A stretch of DNA of 64,000 nt from Sphingobium sp. YR768. GTDB taxonomy: Bacteria; Pseudomonadota; Alphaproteobacteria; Sphingomonadales; Sphingomonadaceae. The notes under the pieces were generated by a model. The model was not told the DNA's origin. It worked only from the letters and a program-made list of their open reading frames with translations, and made no database searches. The position numbers and the translations under genes were made by a program. Location of the stretch: the NCBI RefSeq assembly GCF_900111125.1, contig NZ_FOGE01000001.1, positions 62,001-126,000 on the forward strand. The letters run 5' to 3'. Below are positions 7,927-14,753 of this stretch, piece by piece (positions within the stretch are counted from its first letter, which is position 1; each line of letters starts with the position of its first letter).

Positions 7927-8282
7927 TGACCGACCGTCGCACCTTCCTCACCGGCCTGGCGCTCGCCTCGATCGCTGCGCCAGCCGCCGCCCAGACGCTC
8001 GTCTGTACGGCTTCGCCTTTCGCCGTCGCCCTGGCTGAATATCGCAGCGCCCGCGCTGTGTTCGACCGCAGCATGCACCTGCCAGACGCCGACGCCTGCA
8101 CTCTGGCGGGCAACGCTTCGGACGATGCCTTTGAGCGGATGCTTCTCGCGCCCGCCAGTTCCATCGCGGACATAGCCACCAAGCTTGAAATTGCCCTTGT
8201 CGAATATGAGGGCTGCGATTTCGATGAGAAGCGGCTGGCCATCATCGCCAAGGACGTTCGGCGTCTGGCAGGGGAGGCCTGA
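7926..8282 (+). CDS. Tat-signal prophage protein, paralogue of the 6825 gene
   Basis: ATG 7926 overlaps the previous TGA and follows AGGAGG. The N-terminus MTDRRTFLTGLALAS is a good Tat motif (RR-x-F-L) followed by a hydrophobic segment and an AxA site (PAAAQT) near residue 22, so export of a folded protein is predicted. The mature 95 residues end in DVRRLAGEA like the first gene of the operon. A secreted pair encoded in an early-type phage operon is unusual; function unknown. Confidence 0.65.
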   Translation: MTDRRTFLTGLALASIAAPAAAQTLVCTASPFAVALAEYRSARAVFDRSMHLPDADACTLAGNASDDAFERMLLAPASSIADIATKLEIALVEYEGCDFDEKRLAIIAKDVRRLAGEA

Positions 8283-8285
8283 CCG

Positions 8286-8774
8286 ATGGACATGGCAAAA
8301 ACTCCGGGGGCTTCGGCCCCCCTCCGTTCCGTGCGCCCTATTGGCGAGGCCAGCCCGGCTTATGACCTGCTACCGCGCATCGAAAAGGCGATACGCCTCC
8401 GCAACTGGCGCCCGACCCGTTTCGGCCGCAGGGCGACGGGTGATCCCCGCCTTGTGTTCGACATCAGAAACGGCCGGAAACTAAGGGAGGATACCCGCCT
8501 CCGCATCCTCGCATTGCTGGCAAGGCTTGAAGCCCAGCCCAGCGCTGACAGCAGCTTTGACCCTCACCTGTGGCTTGACCGGTTCAAACAGGCGGGTGGC
8601 ATGGTTGATGTTCAGAATGGGGTGGTCGTTCTCGCCTGCCCCCTCACCTCGACCGCTCCAGTCCGACAGGCAGAGCGCGGCAGGCTGGTGGAAGTCGTCA
8701 GCCAGGACGACGCTAAGCGCGATGCCGTCTGCACCCTCATTCTCGATATGGCGAAGGGAGGCGCACATGACTGA
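8286..8774 (+). CDS. Two-domain prophage protein: HTH-like domain plus FDP-type domain
   Basis: ATG 8286 follows GGAGG. The N-terminal half (about residues 28-80) contains GDPRLVFDIRNGRKLREDTRLRI, a pattern seen in small alphaproteobacterial helix-turn-helix proteins. The C-terminal half starts with SSFDPHLWLDRFKQAGG and continues as a small beta-rich unit (MVDVQNGVVVLACP). The next gene (8767) consists only of the second unit and the one after (9030) ends in the first unit, so this gene looks like a fused version of its two neighbours. DNA binding is inferred from pattern. Confidence 0.65.
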   Translation: MDMAKTPGASAPLRSVRPIGEASPAYDLLPRIEKAIRLRNWRPTRFGRRATGDPRLVFDIRNGRKLREDTRLRILALLARLEAQPSADSSFDPHLWLDRFKQAGGMVDVQNGVVVLACPLTSTAPVRQAERGRLVEVVSQDDAKRDAVCTLILDMAKGGAHD

Positions 8775-9036
8775 CGCCCAACAAGGCACGTCCATCATGG
8801 AGACGGCTCCGGTCGCCTTCGATCCAGCCGCATGGCTTAGCGCTTATGTCGAGCTGGGCGGCGGATACACTGTCACCGGCGCAAGCTGCTGCTTCCACTC
8901 GCCCAACAGCCTGTCCCACGTCGAGCGAACCGCATTGGCAGCGCATCAACTGCCCTTGCTGGCCGATCCTGCGAAGCGGGAAGCCGTGAGGGCATATCTC
9001 ACCGTTCGCAGCCCCAAGGAGGCGCTGGCATGCTGA
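8767..9036 (+). CDS. Prophage protein with stand-alone FDP-type domain, 89 aa
   Basis: ATG 8767 overlaps the previous gene by eight bases; a longer upstream frame is rejected because it runs through that gene. The core VAFDPAAWLSAYVELGGG, then a short beta region (YTVTGASCCFHSP), aligns with the C-terminal half of the 8286 product (FDPxxWLxxxxxxGG...P). The rest is helical (ERTALAAHQLPLLAD, KREAVRAYLTV). Function unknown; probably born by duplication of the neighbouring domain. Confidence 0.65.
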   Translation: MTDAQQGTSIMETAPVAFDPAAWLSAYVELGGGYTVTGASCCFHSPNSLSHVERTALAAHQLPLLADPAKREAVRAYLTVRSPKEALAC

Positions 9037-9377
9037 TCTATCGCACCAATCTGGCCGCCCGTGGCGAACCCAAGCCCTATAGCCCGTCGATCGATATGGA
9101 CGACCTCCCAACGGTCTACATCCGACCACTTCGCGTGTCCGCCAAGCGCAAGAGGCGCGGCACTACCAGTCCGGTTGGCCTGACGCGGGCTGCACCCGAC
9201 TTGTTGGCCCGCATCGATCGCCTTGTTTTAAGTCATGCCCTTTCGGACACGGCGATCGGTTGCGCGGCGCTCAATGATCCGAATGCGGTGCTCGCCATTC
9301 GCGATGGCCGGTGCATCCGCGATGCGACGCGAGCGCGGCTCGTCCAGTATCTCGACAAGCTTGAAGGGAGGGGCTGA
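9030..9377 (+). CDS. Prophage protein with C-terminal HTH-like domain, 115 aa
   Basis: ATG 9030 overlaps the previous stop. Residues 1-50 are polar and basic (SAKRKRRG). The C-terminal 60 residues (LLARIDRLVL...NDPNAVLAIRDGRCIRDATRARLVQYL) match the N-terminal half of the 8286 product at the DPxxVxxIRxGRxxRxxTRxRL pattern. This is likely a small DNA-binding domain, so the protein may regulate or assist early phage functions. No direct evidence. Confidence 0.65.
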   Translation: MLIYRTNLAARGEPKPYSPSIDMDDLPTVYIRPLRVSAKRKRRGTTSPVGLTRAAPDLLARIDRLVLSHALSDTAIGCAALNDPNAVLAIRDGRCIRDATRARLVQYLDKLEGRG

Positions 9378-9379
9378 TC

Positions 9380-9862
9380 ATGGCGAGCAAACCAGCCAAA
9401 CCGGCCCCCTATCGCCCCCGGCACAAGAGGGCATGGGTCCGCCGCAACGATCGACGCTCACGCTTCCCCGCGCCGACCGTCGCCACCTTCCTGCTATCCA
9501 TGCCGACGCTGCGTCATGAAGAACTGGGCAGGATCGCGGAACGGGCTATCGAACGCATGGACGCAATGGACGGCGATGCCGACCTTGAGAACGCCACCAA
9601 TCTTGAGGATGATTTCACGCTGACCACAGCGGCAGTCTTATCCTTCGATCGCAGCCCCGGTTGTCCGATCGCGGACGCTGGGGGCCAATGCGACGAGGAT
9701 GAGATAAACACCGCGTTCGGCAACAAGGATTGGGAGGCCGTGGGAGGGGCGGGATGCCCGATTAGCGATGCCGGGGGCGGCAACGTGGAGGATGAGGGGC
9801 AGATCAATGAGGTTGCTCCCTATACCGGCCCGCTCGCGATCGAGAAGGGCTCGGCGATATGA
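9380..9862 (+). CDS. Conserved-type prophage protein with acidic DGDxDLE motif, 160 aa
   Basis: Starts at ATG 9380 behind GGGAGGGG. The N-terminus is very basic (KPAKPAPYRPRHKRAWVRRNDRR), the middle is helical, and residues about 55-75 carry MDGDADLENATNLEDDF, a motif found in many small prophage and plasmid proteins of sphingomonads and rhizobia whose tails are long and acidic. The repeat PI(A/S)DAGG occurs twice near the C-terminus. No known activity. Confidence 0.65.
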   Translation: MASKPAKPAPYRPRHKRAWVRRNDRRSRFPAPTVATFLLSMPTLRHEELGRIAERAIERMDAMDGDADLENATNLEDDFTLTTAAVLSFDRSPGCPIADAGGQCDEDEINTAFGNKDWEAVGGAGCPISDAGGGNVEDEGQINEVAPYTGPLAIEKGSAI

Positions 9863-10050
9863 GGGAAGCCCAGCCCCGCTTGCTGGTCGGCATCAGCGCG
9901 ATAGCGGCCCACAGCCGCATTACCGAGACGCTGGCCAAGCAACTCATCAATCAGCGCGCGTTGCCCGTCTGGCACAGCGCCGGGCGACCCATGACCACGG
10001 CGAACGCGCTGGAAGAATGGGGGCAGTTGCGCCGCGCCGGTAAATTCTGA
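9859..10050 (+). CDS. Small AlpA/excisionase-like DNA-binding protein, 63 aa
   Basis: ATG 9859 overlaps the previous stop by four bases. ISAIAAHSRITETLAKQL and the following RALPVWHSAGRPMTT form a helix-turn-helix with a short wing, like MerR-superfamily excisionases and AlpA-type activators. It ends the nine-gene operon, 30 bases before a strong terminator. Excisionase is a reasonable guess for an integrase-carrying element; a second such protein is encoded at 16781-16969. Confidence 0.6.
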   Translation: MREAQPRLLVGISAIAAHSRITETLAKQLINQRALPVWHSAGRPMTTANALEEWGQLRRAGKF

Positions 10051-10081
10051 CCTGATCCATTGCCATCATGGCAATGCCCAG

Positions 10082-10115
10082 CGCCCCGGTTCGAAAGGAT
10101 CGGGGCGTTCTTTTT
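10082..10115 (+). terminator. Rho-independent terminator of the nine-gene operon
   Basis: A 7-bp perfect GC stem (CGCCCCG with CGGGGCG, loop 12) at 10082-10107 is followed by TTCTTTTT. Confidence 0.85.
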
Positions 10116-10265
10116 AGCGCCTGACAAAAATACCCGCCATCGGTGCAAGCAGGACATGACTCATACTGTCCAGCGCAAGAATTTTGTCTGATCTGTGCAA
10201 GGCGACTCAGTCAAAAACCGATAATCGTCCGCCGGCGACCCGGAGGCTTGTAGCCTTCGAAAACT
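10116..10265. other. Non-coding stretch between two rightward terminators
   Basis: No convincing coding frame. The stretch lies between two terminators facing the same way, about 180 bp apart, so something transcribed rightwards may start here and end at 10295. It also holds a GACAAAA-type sequence (near 10123) with its complement (ATTTTGTC) about 50 bases later. A small RNA is possible but no promoter was clearly identified. Confidence 0.3.
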
Positions 10266-10295
10266 GGCCTGCTCGCATAACGGGCAGGCCTTTTT
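10266..10295 (+). terminator. Second rightward Rho-independent terminator
   Basis: GGCCTGC (10266-10272) pairs with GCAGGCC (10284-10290), followed by five T residues. No protein gene ends just before it. Confidence 0.75.
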
Positions 10296-10384
10296 CGTTT
10301 ACGCGATCACGGCGCTGCGCCTGCGTCGGCTCACGATAACCCCGCCAGTCAGGCGACGGCGGGGCAAGGTGTCGGACCTACATA

Positions 10385-10555
10385 TCAGGCAACCTCTGGC
10401 TCTTTAGCCTCCTCCAGCTTTTTGAGATGGTTCCAGTAGCTCGCCGCCAGCGCGAGGTGAACGCGCTTGGATGCAGCATCGTTGGTCATGTTGGCTTTTC
10501 GGATTTCAGCCCTCGCCCGGCGCTCATAATAGGCTTTCGCGGGAATTTTGCGCAC
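10385..10555 (-). CDS. Small conserved-type helical protein with HLALA motif, 56 aa, GTG start
   Basis: A longer ATG frame begins at 10606, but AAGGAGG lies five bases before an in-frame GTG at 10555, which is the preferred start. The product is basic and helical (KAYYERRARAEIRKAN) with RVHLALAASYWNHLKKLEEA near the C-terminus. The HLALA-x-x-Y pattern is frequent in small sphingomonad proteins of unknown role. It stands alone on the leftward strand. Confidence 0.6.
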   Translation of the reverse strand: MRKIPAKAYYERRARAEIRKANMTNDAASKRVHLALAASYWNHLKKLEEAKEPEVA

Positions 10556-11117
10556 TTTGCTCCTCCTTGAGTTGAACAAAGGCCGTCCACCTTGGGTAGA
10601 GGCCATCCGCGAGGGGCGTCCTCGCGAACGGCGCCAATTTACGAAGGCCAGCGTGATTCTTCAAGGAGGTGGGGCGCCACCACCGTGGTTATCGCCTCGT
10701 TTTTTAAACCTATCTCGCCTCTAAACCGCCTGCACTTTACAGGTCGCACGCTCGTTTGCGGCGTCGCATAAAAGCCGATCCCCGGCACCGCGTTTACTAC
10801 TTTTTGCTACTTTTGAAATCGGCGTCACAGCAGGCGGCACCGATCCGTATCGCATCCCTATTTTGCGGGCGGCCCTTTGATATCCATTGATTGTTTATCA
10901 AAGGCCGGGGCATCCCCTCGCGCGCGCGCGCGATGCGTCCGGTTTCTACCGGTCATCGGCCCTTGCCGCCGCCCGCAAGTCGTCTCTAAGGGTTCCGGCT
11001 GTAGAGCGGACCGGGCGCAAGCGACCAAACATCGCCGCTCTATCCATAATTCACTATCCCGGGTAGCGGACATGGAATTGGGCCGCTAACTCAGATCGTC
11101 GTTGTAAAGGGGGCTGT
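10556..11117. other. 562-bp region without a confident gene
   Basis: No frame here has both a ribosome site and protein-like composition. Features seen: an alternating CG run (about 10919-10933), and the first copy of the 58-bp element at 11018-11075, which leads into the small gene at 11118. Confidence 0.5.
11018..11075 (+). repeat. 58-bp pre-gene element, copy A
   Basis: Aligns without gaps to copies B-E. Left block: CGACC and GCCGCTC; right block: GC-GGAC at element positions 49-54. The middle is unconserved. It ends 42 bases before ATG 11118. Confidence 0.7.
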
Positions 11118-11294
11118 ATGCAGATTGAGATTACACCGGATGAACTGCGATATTTGATTAAGTGTGGGGCAGCCTTGGCGCAAAATATACCGGAAAAATC
11201 ACTCATCACATACTGCGGCTTTGATAAGCAGCAGATCATTGATTTTTCCGAGAAAATGCGTCGCGAATTGGACACATCCGGACTGGACATGTGA
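11118..11294 (+). CDS. Small orphan protein, 58 aa
   Basis: ATG 11118 follows AAAGGGGG. The product (MQIEITPDELRYLIKCG..., ending RRELDTSGLDM) is amphipathic and helical, with two Cys. Codon use is less GC-biased than in the surrounding chromosome, suggesting recent transfer. It is the first of four small genes, each preceded by the 58-bp element. No family recognised. Confidence 0.6.
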   Translation: MQIEITPDELRYLIKCGAALAQNIPEKSLITYCGFDKQQIIDFSEKMRRELDTSGLDM

Positions 11295-11347
11295 GCATGC
11301 AGTCCGACCGCGTCGGCTATCTGGCTTTTCGAAGAAATGCCCGGCGC

Positions 11348-11405
11348 GAAACGACCATTTATTGCCGTTTATACCGCTTGCAGCGCTACCCAGAAGCAGA
11401 CACAT
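11348..11405 (+). repeat. 58-bp pre-gene element, copy B
   Basis: Left block CGACCATTTATTGCC, right block GC-AGAC at element positions 49-54, gapless with the other copies. Ends 28 bases before ATG 11434. Confidence 0.75.
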
Positions 11406-11433
11406 ATACCGTCGCTAATCAGCGTGAGGAAAT

Positions 11434-11712
11434 ATGAAGGCGGCATTCTGGCGTTTCGCACACATGCGTTACCAAGGGCGCAAGCCTATGCTTCTCACCG
11501 ACATAGCCGCCTTCACTTGGTTTACCTTCTTTGCGCTGGTGTATGGATGTGCCGTGCTGGCTGGTTGGAAGCCGGGCATCGCAGAAGCTCTCGTAGGGAT
11601 CGTATTGGTTGGTCTCCCGCTCGTTGGGGGTGTGCTTCATCGCCGCATTAGGCTGGAGGCCGCAAAAGGACCGGACGCTCTTTATCGGAAGCGCATTGAA
11701 GCAAGCAGGTGA
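11434..11712 (+). CDS. Small two-TM membrane protein, 92 aa
   Basis: ATG 11434 follows GAGGAAAT. Two hydrophobic segments are visible: about residues 21-43 (LLTDIAAFTWFTFFALVYG) and about 50-67 (ALVGIVLVGLPLVGGVL), then a basic tail (HRRIRLEAAKG...RKRIEASR). No domain recognised. An alternative start is the Met at codon 11. Second gene of the element-led array. Confidence 0.6.
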   Translation: MKAAFWRFAHMRYQGRKPMLLTDIAAFTWFTFFALVYGCAVLAGWKPGIAEALVGIVLVGLPLVGGVLHRRIRLEAAKGPDALYRKRIEASR

Positions 11713-11720
11713 TCAGGCAA

Positions 11721-11778
11721 CGAACGACCATTTTTTGCCGCTCGAAAACGCCCTACAATTTCCTGATTGCGGACGTTC
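11721..11778 (+). repeat. 58-bp pre-gene element, copy C
   Basis: Left block CGACCATTTTTTGCC, right block GC-GGAC at element positions 49-54. The copy is framed by CAACGAACG (11718-11726) and its exact complement CGTTCGTTG (11774-11782). It starts eight bases after the previous stop and ends 23 bases before ATG 11802. Confidence 0.75.
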
Positions 11779-11801
11779 GTTGAGCGAGGCAGCATGTCAC
11801 G

Positions 11802-12071
11802 ATGACCATCACCCCTGCCACCCTCGCTCAGCTACAACTGCCTGACATTGATGCGGTCATCTTCTCCAAACGGGATGAGATTGTCACCGACCTGATCTGC
11901 TGCGATGTGGATATTGCAGGTCGCGTATGGACGTTCCACGAGGAAGTGAAGGGATGGGATATCCTAATCGCACATTTATCAGCACTGCCCGGCTTCCGGG
12001 CTGATTGGTATGAAGCCGTCGTCAAACCTCCCTTCGCGGCAATCGAGACGGTTGCGTTCGATCGACGCTGA
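11802..12071 (+). CDS. Small orphan protein, 89 aa
   Basis: Starts at ATG 11802. The sequence reads as a compact mixed alpha/beta protein with FSKRDEIVTDLICCDV, then WTFHEEVKGWDIL and LPGFRADWYEAVVKPPFA. The aromatic-rich, acidic character resembles small immunity-type proteins, but no named family fits with confidence. Its TGA overlaps the first bases of element copy D. Third gene of the array. Confidence 0.6.
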   Translation: MTITPATLAQLQLPDIDAVIFSKRDEIVTDLICCDVDIAGRVWTFHEEVKGWDILIAHLSALPGFRADWYEAVVKPPFAAIETVAFDRR

Positions 12072-12126
12072 ACGACCATTTGTGGCCTCTTGCTACATCT
12101 ACGCGATTCTTCGAAAGCAGACGTTC
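12069..12126 (+). repeat. 58-bp pre-gene element, copy D
   Basis: Left block CGACCATTT, right block GC-AGACGTTC at element positions 49-58. It begins within the stop codon of the previous gene and ends 28 bases before ATG 12155. Confidence 0.75.
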
Positions 12127-12154
12127 GAAGCTATTATCAGAGATTGAGCATCGT

Positions 12155-12454
12155 ATGTTTGTAATGCACACCGTTGACGATCTTTGGGACCACATCGCCT
12201 ATGTCTTAGGTTATGCTCCTGACCGCTTTCCTTATCGTGATTTCTTGCCCGATGACCAGCAAATGACGCTGGGCCGAGCCTTTGAGCAGCTACACGAAGG
12301 AATTGCGATCGCTTATCCAGAAGCGCGGTCGGAGCAAAAAAGACAGGAACTTCATGCCATTCTCGATCAGTCTCACGCAGCTTATCGGAGTGGCGAAGAA
12401 ATTGCGGCGGGCAAGTTTCTAAATGAGTTCGAAAGCCAGATTTTCAAACGATAG
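12155..12454 (+). CDS. Small acidic helical protein, immunity-like, 99 aa
   Basis: ATG 12155 is preferred over the upstream frame, which would run through the repeat element. The product is helical and acidic (TVDDLWDHIAYVLGY, RFPYRDFLPDDQQM, LGRAFEQLHEGIAIAY), ending FLNEFESQIFKR. Size and composition resemble immunity proteins, but there is no toxin gene beside it. Fourth and last gene of the array. The family is not recognised. Confidence 0.6.
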   Translation: MFVMHTVDDLWDHIAYVLGYAPDRFPYRDFLPDDQQMTLGRAFEQLHEGIAIAYPEARSEQKRQELHAILDQSHAAYRSGEEIAAGKFLNEFESQIFKR

Positions 12455-12478
12455 TTGCCTGTCAGCTTTCCACCCAAG

Positions 12479-12733
12479 TTAGCCGTTCTCGACCTTTGCC
12501 TGCGCATCCCGCGCCGCCTCTGCCATCCCGTTCGGGTCGCGCTCAATGGCCGCCACGATCAACCGCATGGCGGGCGTCGGCTTCGTCACGCCCTGCTCCA
12601 GATCACGGATGGCAGGAAAGCCCAGGCCATAGCGCGCAGCAAAAGCGCGCTGGCTCAGCTTCAACTTCCGAAACCGGAGCCGGAACAGATCGCGCGCGAA
12701 CCCCACCTTGCCCCGGTCTGGATCAAAGCTCAT
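12479..12733 (-). CDS. XRE-family helix-turn-helix regulator, 84 aa
   Basis: The start at ATG 12733 overlaps the stop of the upstream gene (ATGA), which decides it over the longer frame. Residues about 14-68 form a classic XRE fold: FARDLFRLRFRKLKLSQRAFAARYGLGFPAIRDLEQGVTKPT in short blocks, with the recognition helix at FPAIRDLEQG. It is the last gene of the leftward replication operon and could act on its own operon or on the doubled palindrome at 6706-6752. The target is inferred. Confidence 0.8.
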   Translation of the reverse strand: MSFDPDRGKVGFARDLFRLRFRKLKLSQRAFAARYGLGFPAIRDLEQGVTKPTPAMRLIVAAIERDPNGMAEAARDAQAKVENG

Positions 12734-13233
12734 TCGCCCAACTCCCACACCGGCACCCGCTGCCCGACCATTCCCCCGATATAGCCCCGCGCGAAGCGGC
12801 TGGTCTGGTCCGAGAATGGCCAGCGATAGGCAGCGCCCACATCATCCATAAACACCACGCGCCCACCATCCAGACGCCAGATGAGGCCGCCCAGTCCGTC
12901 ACTGGCAGCACCACCAGCAGGGAAGCCGAACAGGTCTTCCGTCGTCCAGCCCATCATCGCCGCGCCCTTGCCAAACTCGTTCAGCAGCCGGTCGCAGTCG
13001 CGGATGACCCGTTTCCATCGATCGCGCGGATAGCCGCCAAGGGGGCGTTCAAGATCAAGGGATGCCACCCCATCCTGCCATGAAAGCAGCAGATCGCGAG
13101 GAGAGAGGGCCGGGACGTTAGGGACATTAGGGACAAAACTACCCTGATCAGCCCTATCGTCCCTATTGTCCCTAACGTCCCCGGTATCCGCTTTCGTTTC
13201 GAGTGCCTTCGCACGCTCAAGCCATCGTCCCAT
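12730..13233 (-). CDS. Replication-operon accessory protein, 167 aa
   Basis: ATG 13233 lies in a TGATG overlap with the DUF3987 gene upstream, so this start is preferred over the longer frame. The N-terminus is low-complexity because the DNA carries 9-mer repeats (residues about 18-42, including NVPNVP). The rest contains LLNEFGKGAAMMGWTTEDLFGFP and LIWRLDGGRVVFMD, a GW-x-x-x-DLFG pattern seen in small proteins encoded beside primases in alphaproteobacterial mobile elements. The molecular role is unknown. Confidence 0.65.
   Translation of the reverse strand: MGRWLERAKALETKADTGDVRDNRDDRADQGSFVPNVPNVPALSPRDLLLSWQDGVASLDLERPLGGYPRDRWKRVIRDCDRLLNEFGKGAAMMGWTTEDLFGFPAGGAASDGLGGLIWRLDGGRVVFMDDVGAAYRWPFSDQTSRFARGYIGGMVGQRVPVWELGE
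13112..13181. repeat. Inverted 3+3 array of 9-mers (iteron-like)
   Basis: Three head-to-tail 9-mers GGGACGTTA, GGGACATTA, GGGACAAAA (13112-13138) face three in the opposite direction, TATCGTCCC, TATTGTCCC, TAACGTCCC (13155-13181). Two units match their mirror partners at eight or nine positions. The array lies inside the coding sequence at 12730-13233. It may be a protein-binding array or origin, or a hairpin. Confidence 0.7.
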
Positions 13234-14753
13234 CAGTTGCCTCCGAACACAGCAGGGTTGACCAGATAATCGCCGCGACTGCGGCCAGTGAAATCGCCAC
13301 CACGCCCGCCAATCTCGACCAGCCATCCGGCATCGCAGAGATAGGCCACGGCATCGTCCAGCGGTTGGGCCGTGCGCATGGTCGGCAGATGGCTCTTGTG
13401 GGGCGAGCGCTTGAGGTCGCGCTTGTTCACGCGGTCCATCCTCAATTTGAGGATATAGCGCGCCAGCACGGCGGCGTTGCGCTCGACCAGCGGTAGAGAG
13501 GCGTCGCCATAGACCCGCAGCGCCATGGGCTTGGCGTATTCATCCACCCATTCCGCCGCCGCACCGACAGAACGGGCGCTGACGGTTTCAGGCTCAGGCC
13601 CGCCCCGAATAGCCCAGGCCGTCAGTTCCGACACCAAGGCGAGACGCAGAACGGCCCCATCCAGCTTGCCGCAGAAGGATTTATAGAGCGCCCCAGCATC
13701 CTCAATGCCCTCGCTATTCGACCGGCCCCATTCATAGAATAGGTCGGACGCTTCCGGGGCCAGTGGGATCGTGATCGAAGTTTGGTTGCCCGCTTCGTCG
13801 CGCCCCCACTGCAAACCGTCCAGCCGCCGATAGATCGCTTCAAGCTGGCCGATATCTGCCAGTTGCCGAGGCCGACGAAACGGAACCGGATCAGGCCATG
13901 CCCACAGGAAGCGGGCCACTAGGCCATCATCAACCGCCCCAAGCAGCGCATCCGCCATCTTCGCCGGCTGGATCCCGCCCAGCACCGACACCCCGTTGAA
14001 CGATATCCGCAGCGCCGCCTTAGCGCCTTTGCGATCGATGACGAACGGACGCCCACCATATGCCTCCAGCCAAAATTCACGGCCACCTGGCGAATAGCGT
14101 TCAAAGCTGGTGAGCCAGCCCGCCAGTTCGTCACGGAAATGCATGGTGCCTGCGGGGTTGCCCGCAAGAATAGCGCCCACCGCTTCGGGCGTGGCATCCA
14201 TGATCATGGTGCGCCGACGCTGCGGCTCTTCCGGCTCGACCGCCGCCAGCGGCATGGATGGCGTGCCCATGCCGTCCTTATGCGCGGCCTCGACATTCTT
14301 CTGCCATGTCTGCTTTTCGACCTTCGCTCGCTCGCAGTCGGCAAAATAGGCCAGCATCCGGGTCTGATGATCAAATGCGTGGTCGGCTTCAATGACCCGC
14401 ATCGGCCCCGTGATAGCGTCCAGAACAGGCGATTTCTTCGATGATGGATCACCCACCGCGCCAGCCCAGATGATGCAAGGCTCCGACCATGGCGTTTCCG
14501 CATAAGGACGCACCCGCCGCTTGCCACCGATCAGGCTGGCACATGCCGATATGAACCCGACCGCCGCATAATCTACCGGCGCGCCCGTTCCTTCCGCCAC
14601 ATCGCTGACAAGCTGCCATGCGTCCCCGAACAGATCGGCAGGCATCGGCACGGCCTGACGCCTGCCCCCGCGCAGAACGTCCATATCCGGGATGCCGAAG
14701 GGCGACGTGGCTTCGGCGCTGTCAAAGCGCTCTTTCATGCTTGCGACGCTCAC
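13233..14753 (-). CDS. DUF3987 family replication-associated protein, 506 aa
   Basis: The product resembles the DUF3987 family found next to primases in phages and integrated elements: an N-terminal region with YAAVGFISACASLIGGKRRVRP, a Walker-A-like GDPSSKKSP at about 104-112, MIMDATPEAVGAILAGNP, then HFRDELAGWLTSFERY and a conserved GGREFWLEAYGGRPF around 225-240. A C-terminal winged-helix-like part (LPTMRTAQPLDDAVAYLCDAGW) follows. It overlaps the primase gene upstream by four bases. A helicase-like partner of the primase is the usual interpretation; it is not proven for the family. Confidence 0.85.
   Translation of the reverse strand: MSVASMKERFDSAEATSPFGIPDMDVLRGGRRQAVPMPADLFGDAWQLVSDVAEGTGAPVDYAAVGFISACASLIGGKRRVRPYAETPWSEPCIIWAGAVGDPSSKKSPVLDAITGPMRVIEADHAFDHQTRMLAYFADCERAKVEKQTWQKNVEAAHKDGMGTPSMPLAAVEPEEPQRRRTMIMDATPEAVGAILAGNPAGTMHFRDELAGWLTSFERYSPGGREFWLEAYGGRPFVIDRKGAKAALRISFNGVSVLGGIQPAKMADALLGAVDDGLVARFLWAWPDPVPFRRPRQLADIGQLEAIYRRLDGLQWGRDEAGNQTSITIPLAPEASDLFYEWGRSNSEGIEDAGALYKSFCGKLDGAVLRLALVSELTAWAIRGGPEPETVSARSVGAAAEWVDEYAKPMALRVYGDASLPLVERNAAVLARYILKLRMDRVNKRDLKRSPHKSHLPTMRTAQPLDDAVAYLCDAGWLVEIGGRGGDFTGRSRGDYLVNPAVFGGN

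Noticed and set aside
10919..10933. Alternating CG run as Z-DNA or regulatory signal
   Set aside because: Short and expected by chance in a GC-rich region; no support for function.
11018..12126. Integron attC cassette array
   Set aside because: The small-gene array with repeated spacers recalls an integron, but no GTTRRRY/RYYYAAC core pair is present and no integron-type integrase is seen.
11018..12126. CRISPR array
   Set aside because: The four copies are too diverged, too far apart and have coding genes between them; no cas genes are present.
12479..12733. Antitoxin of a toxin-antitoxin pair
   Set aside because: The small XRE protein is at the end of the replication operon and no RelE/HigB-like toxin gene is next to it.
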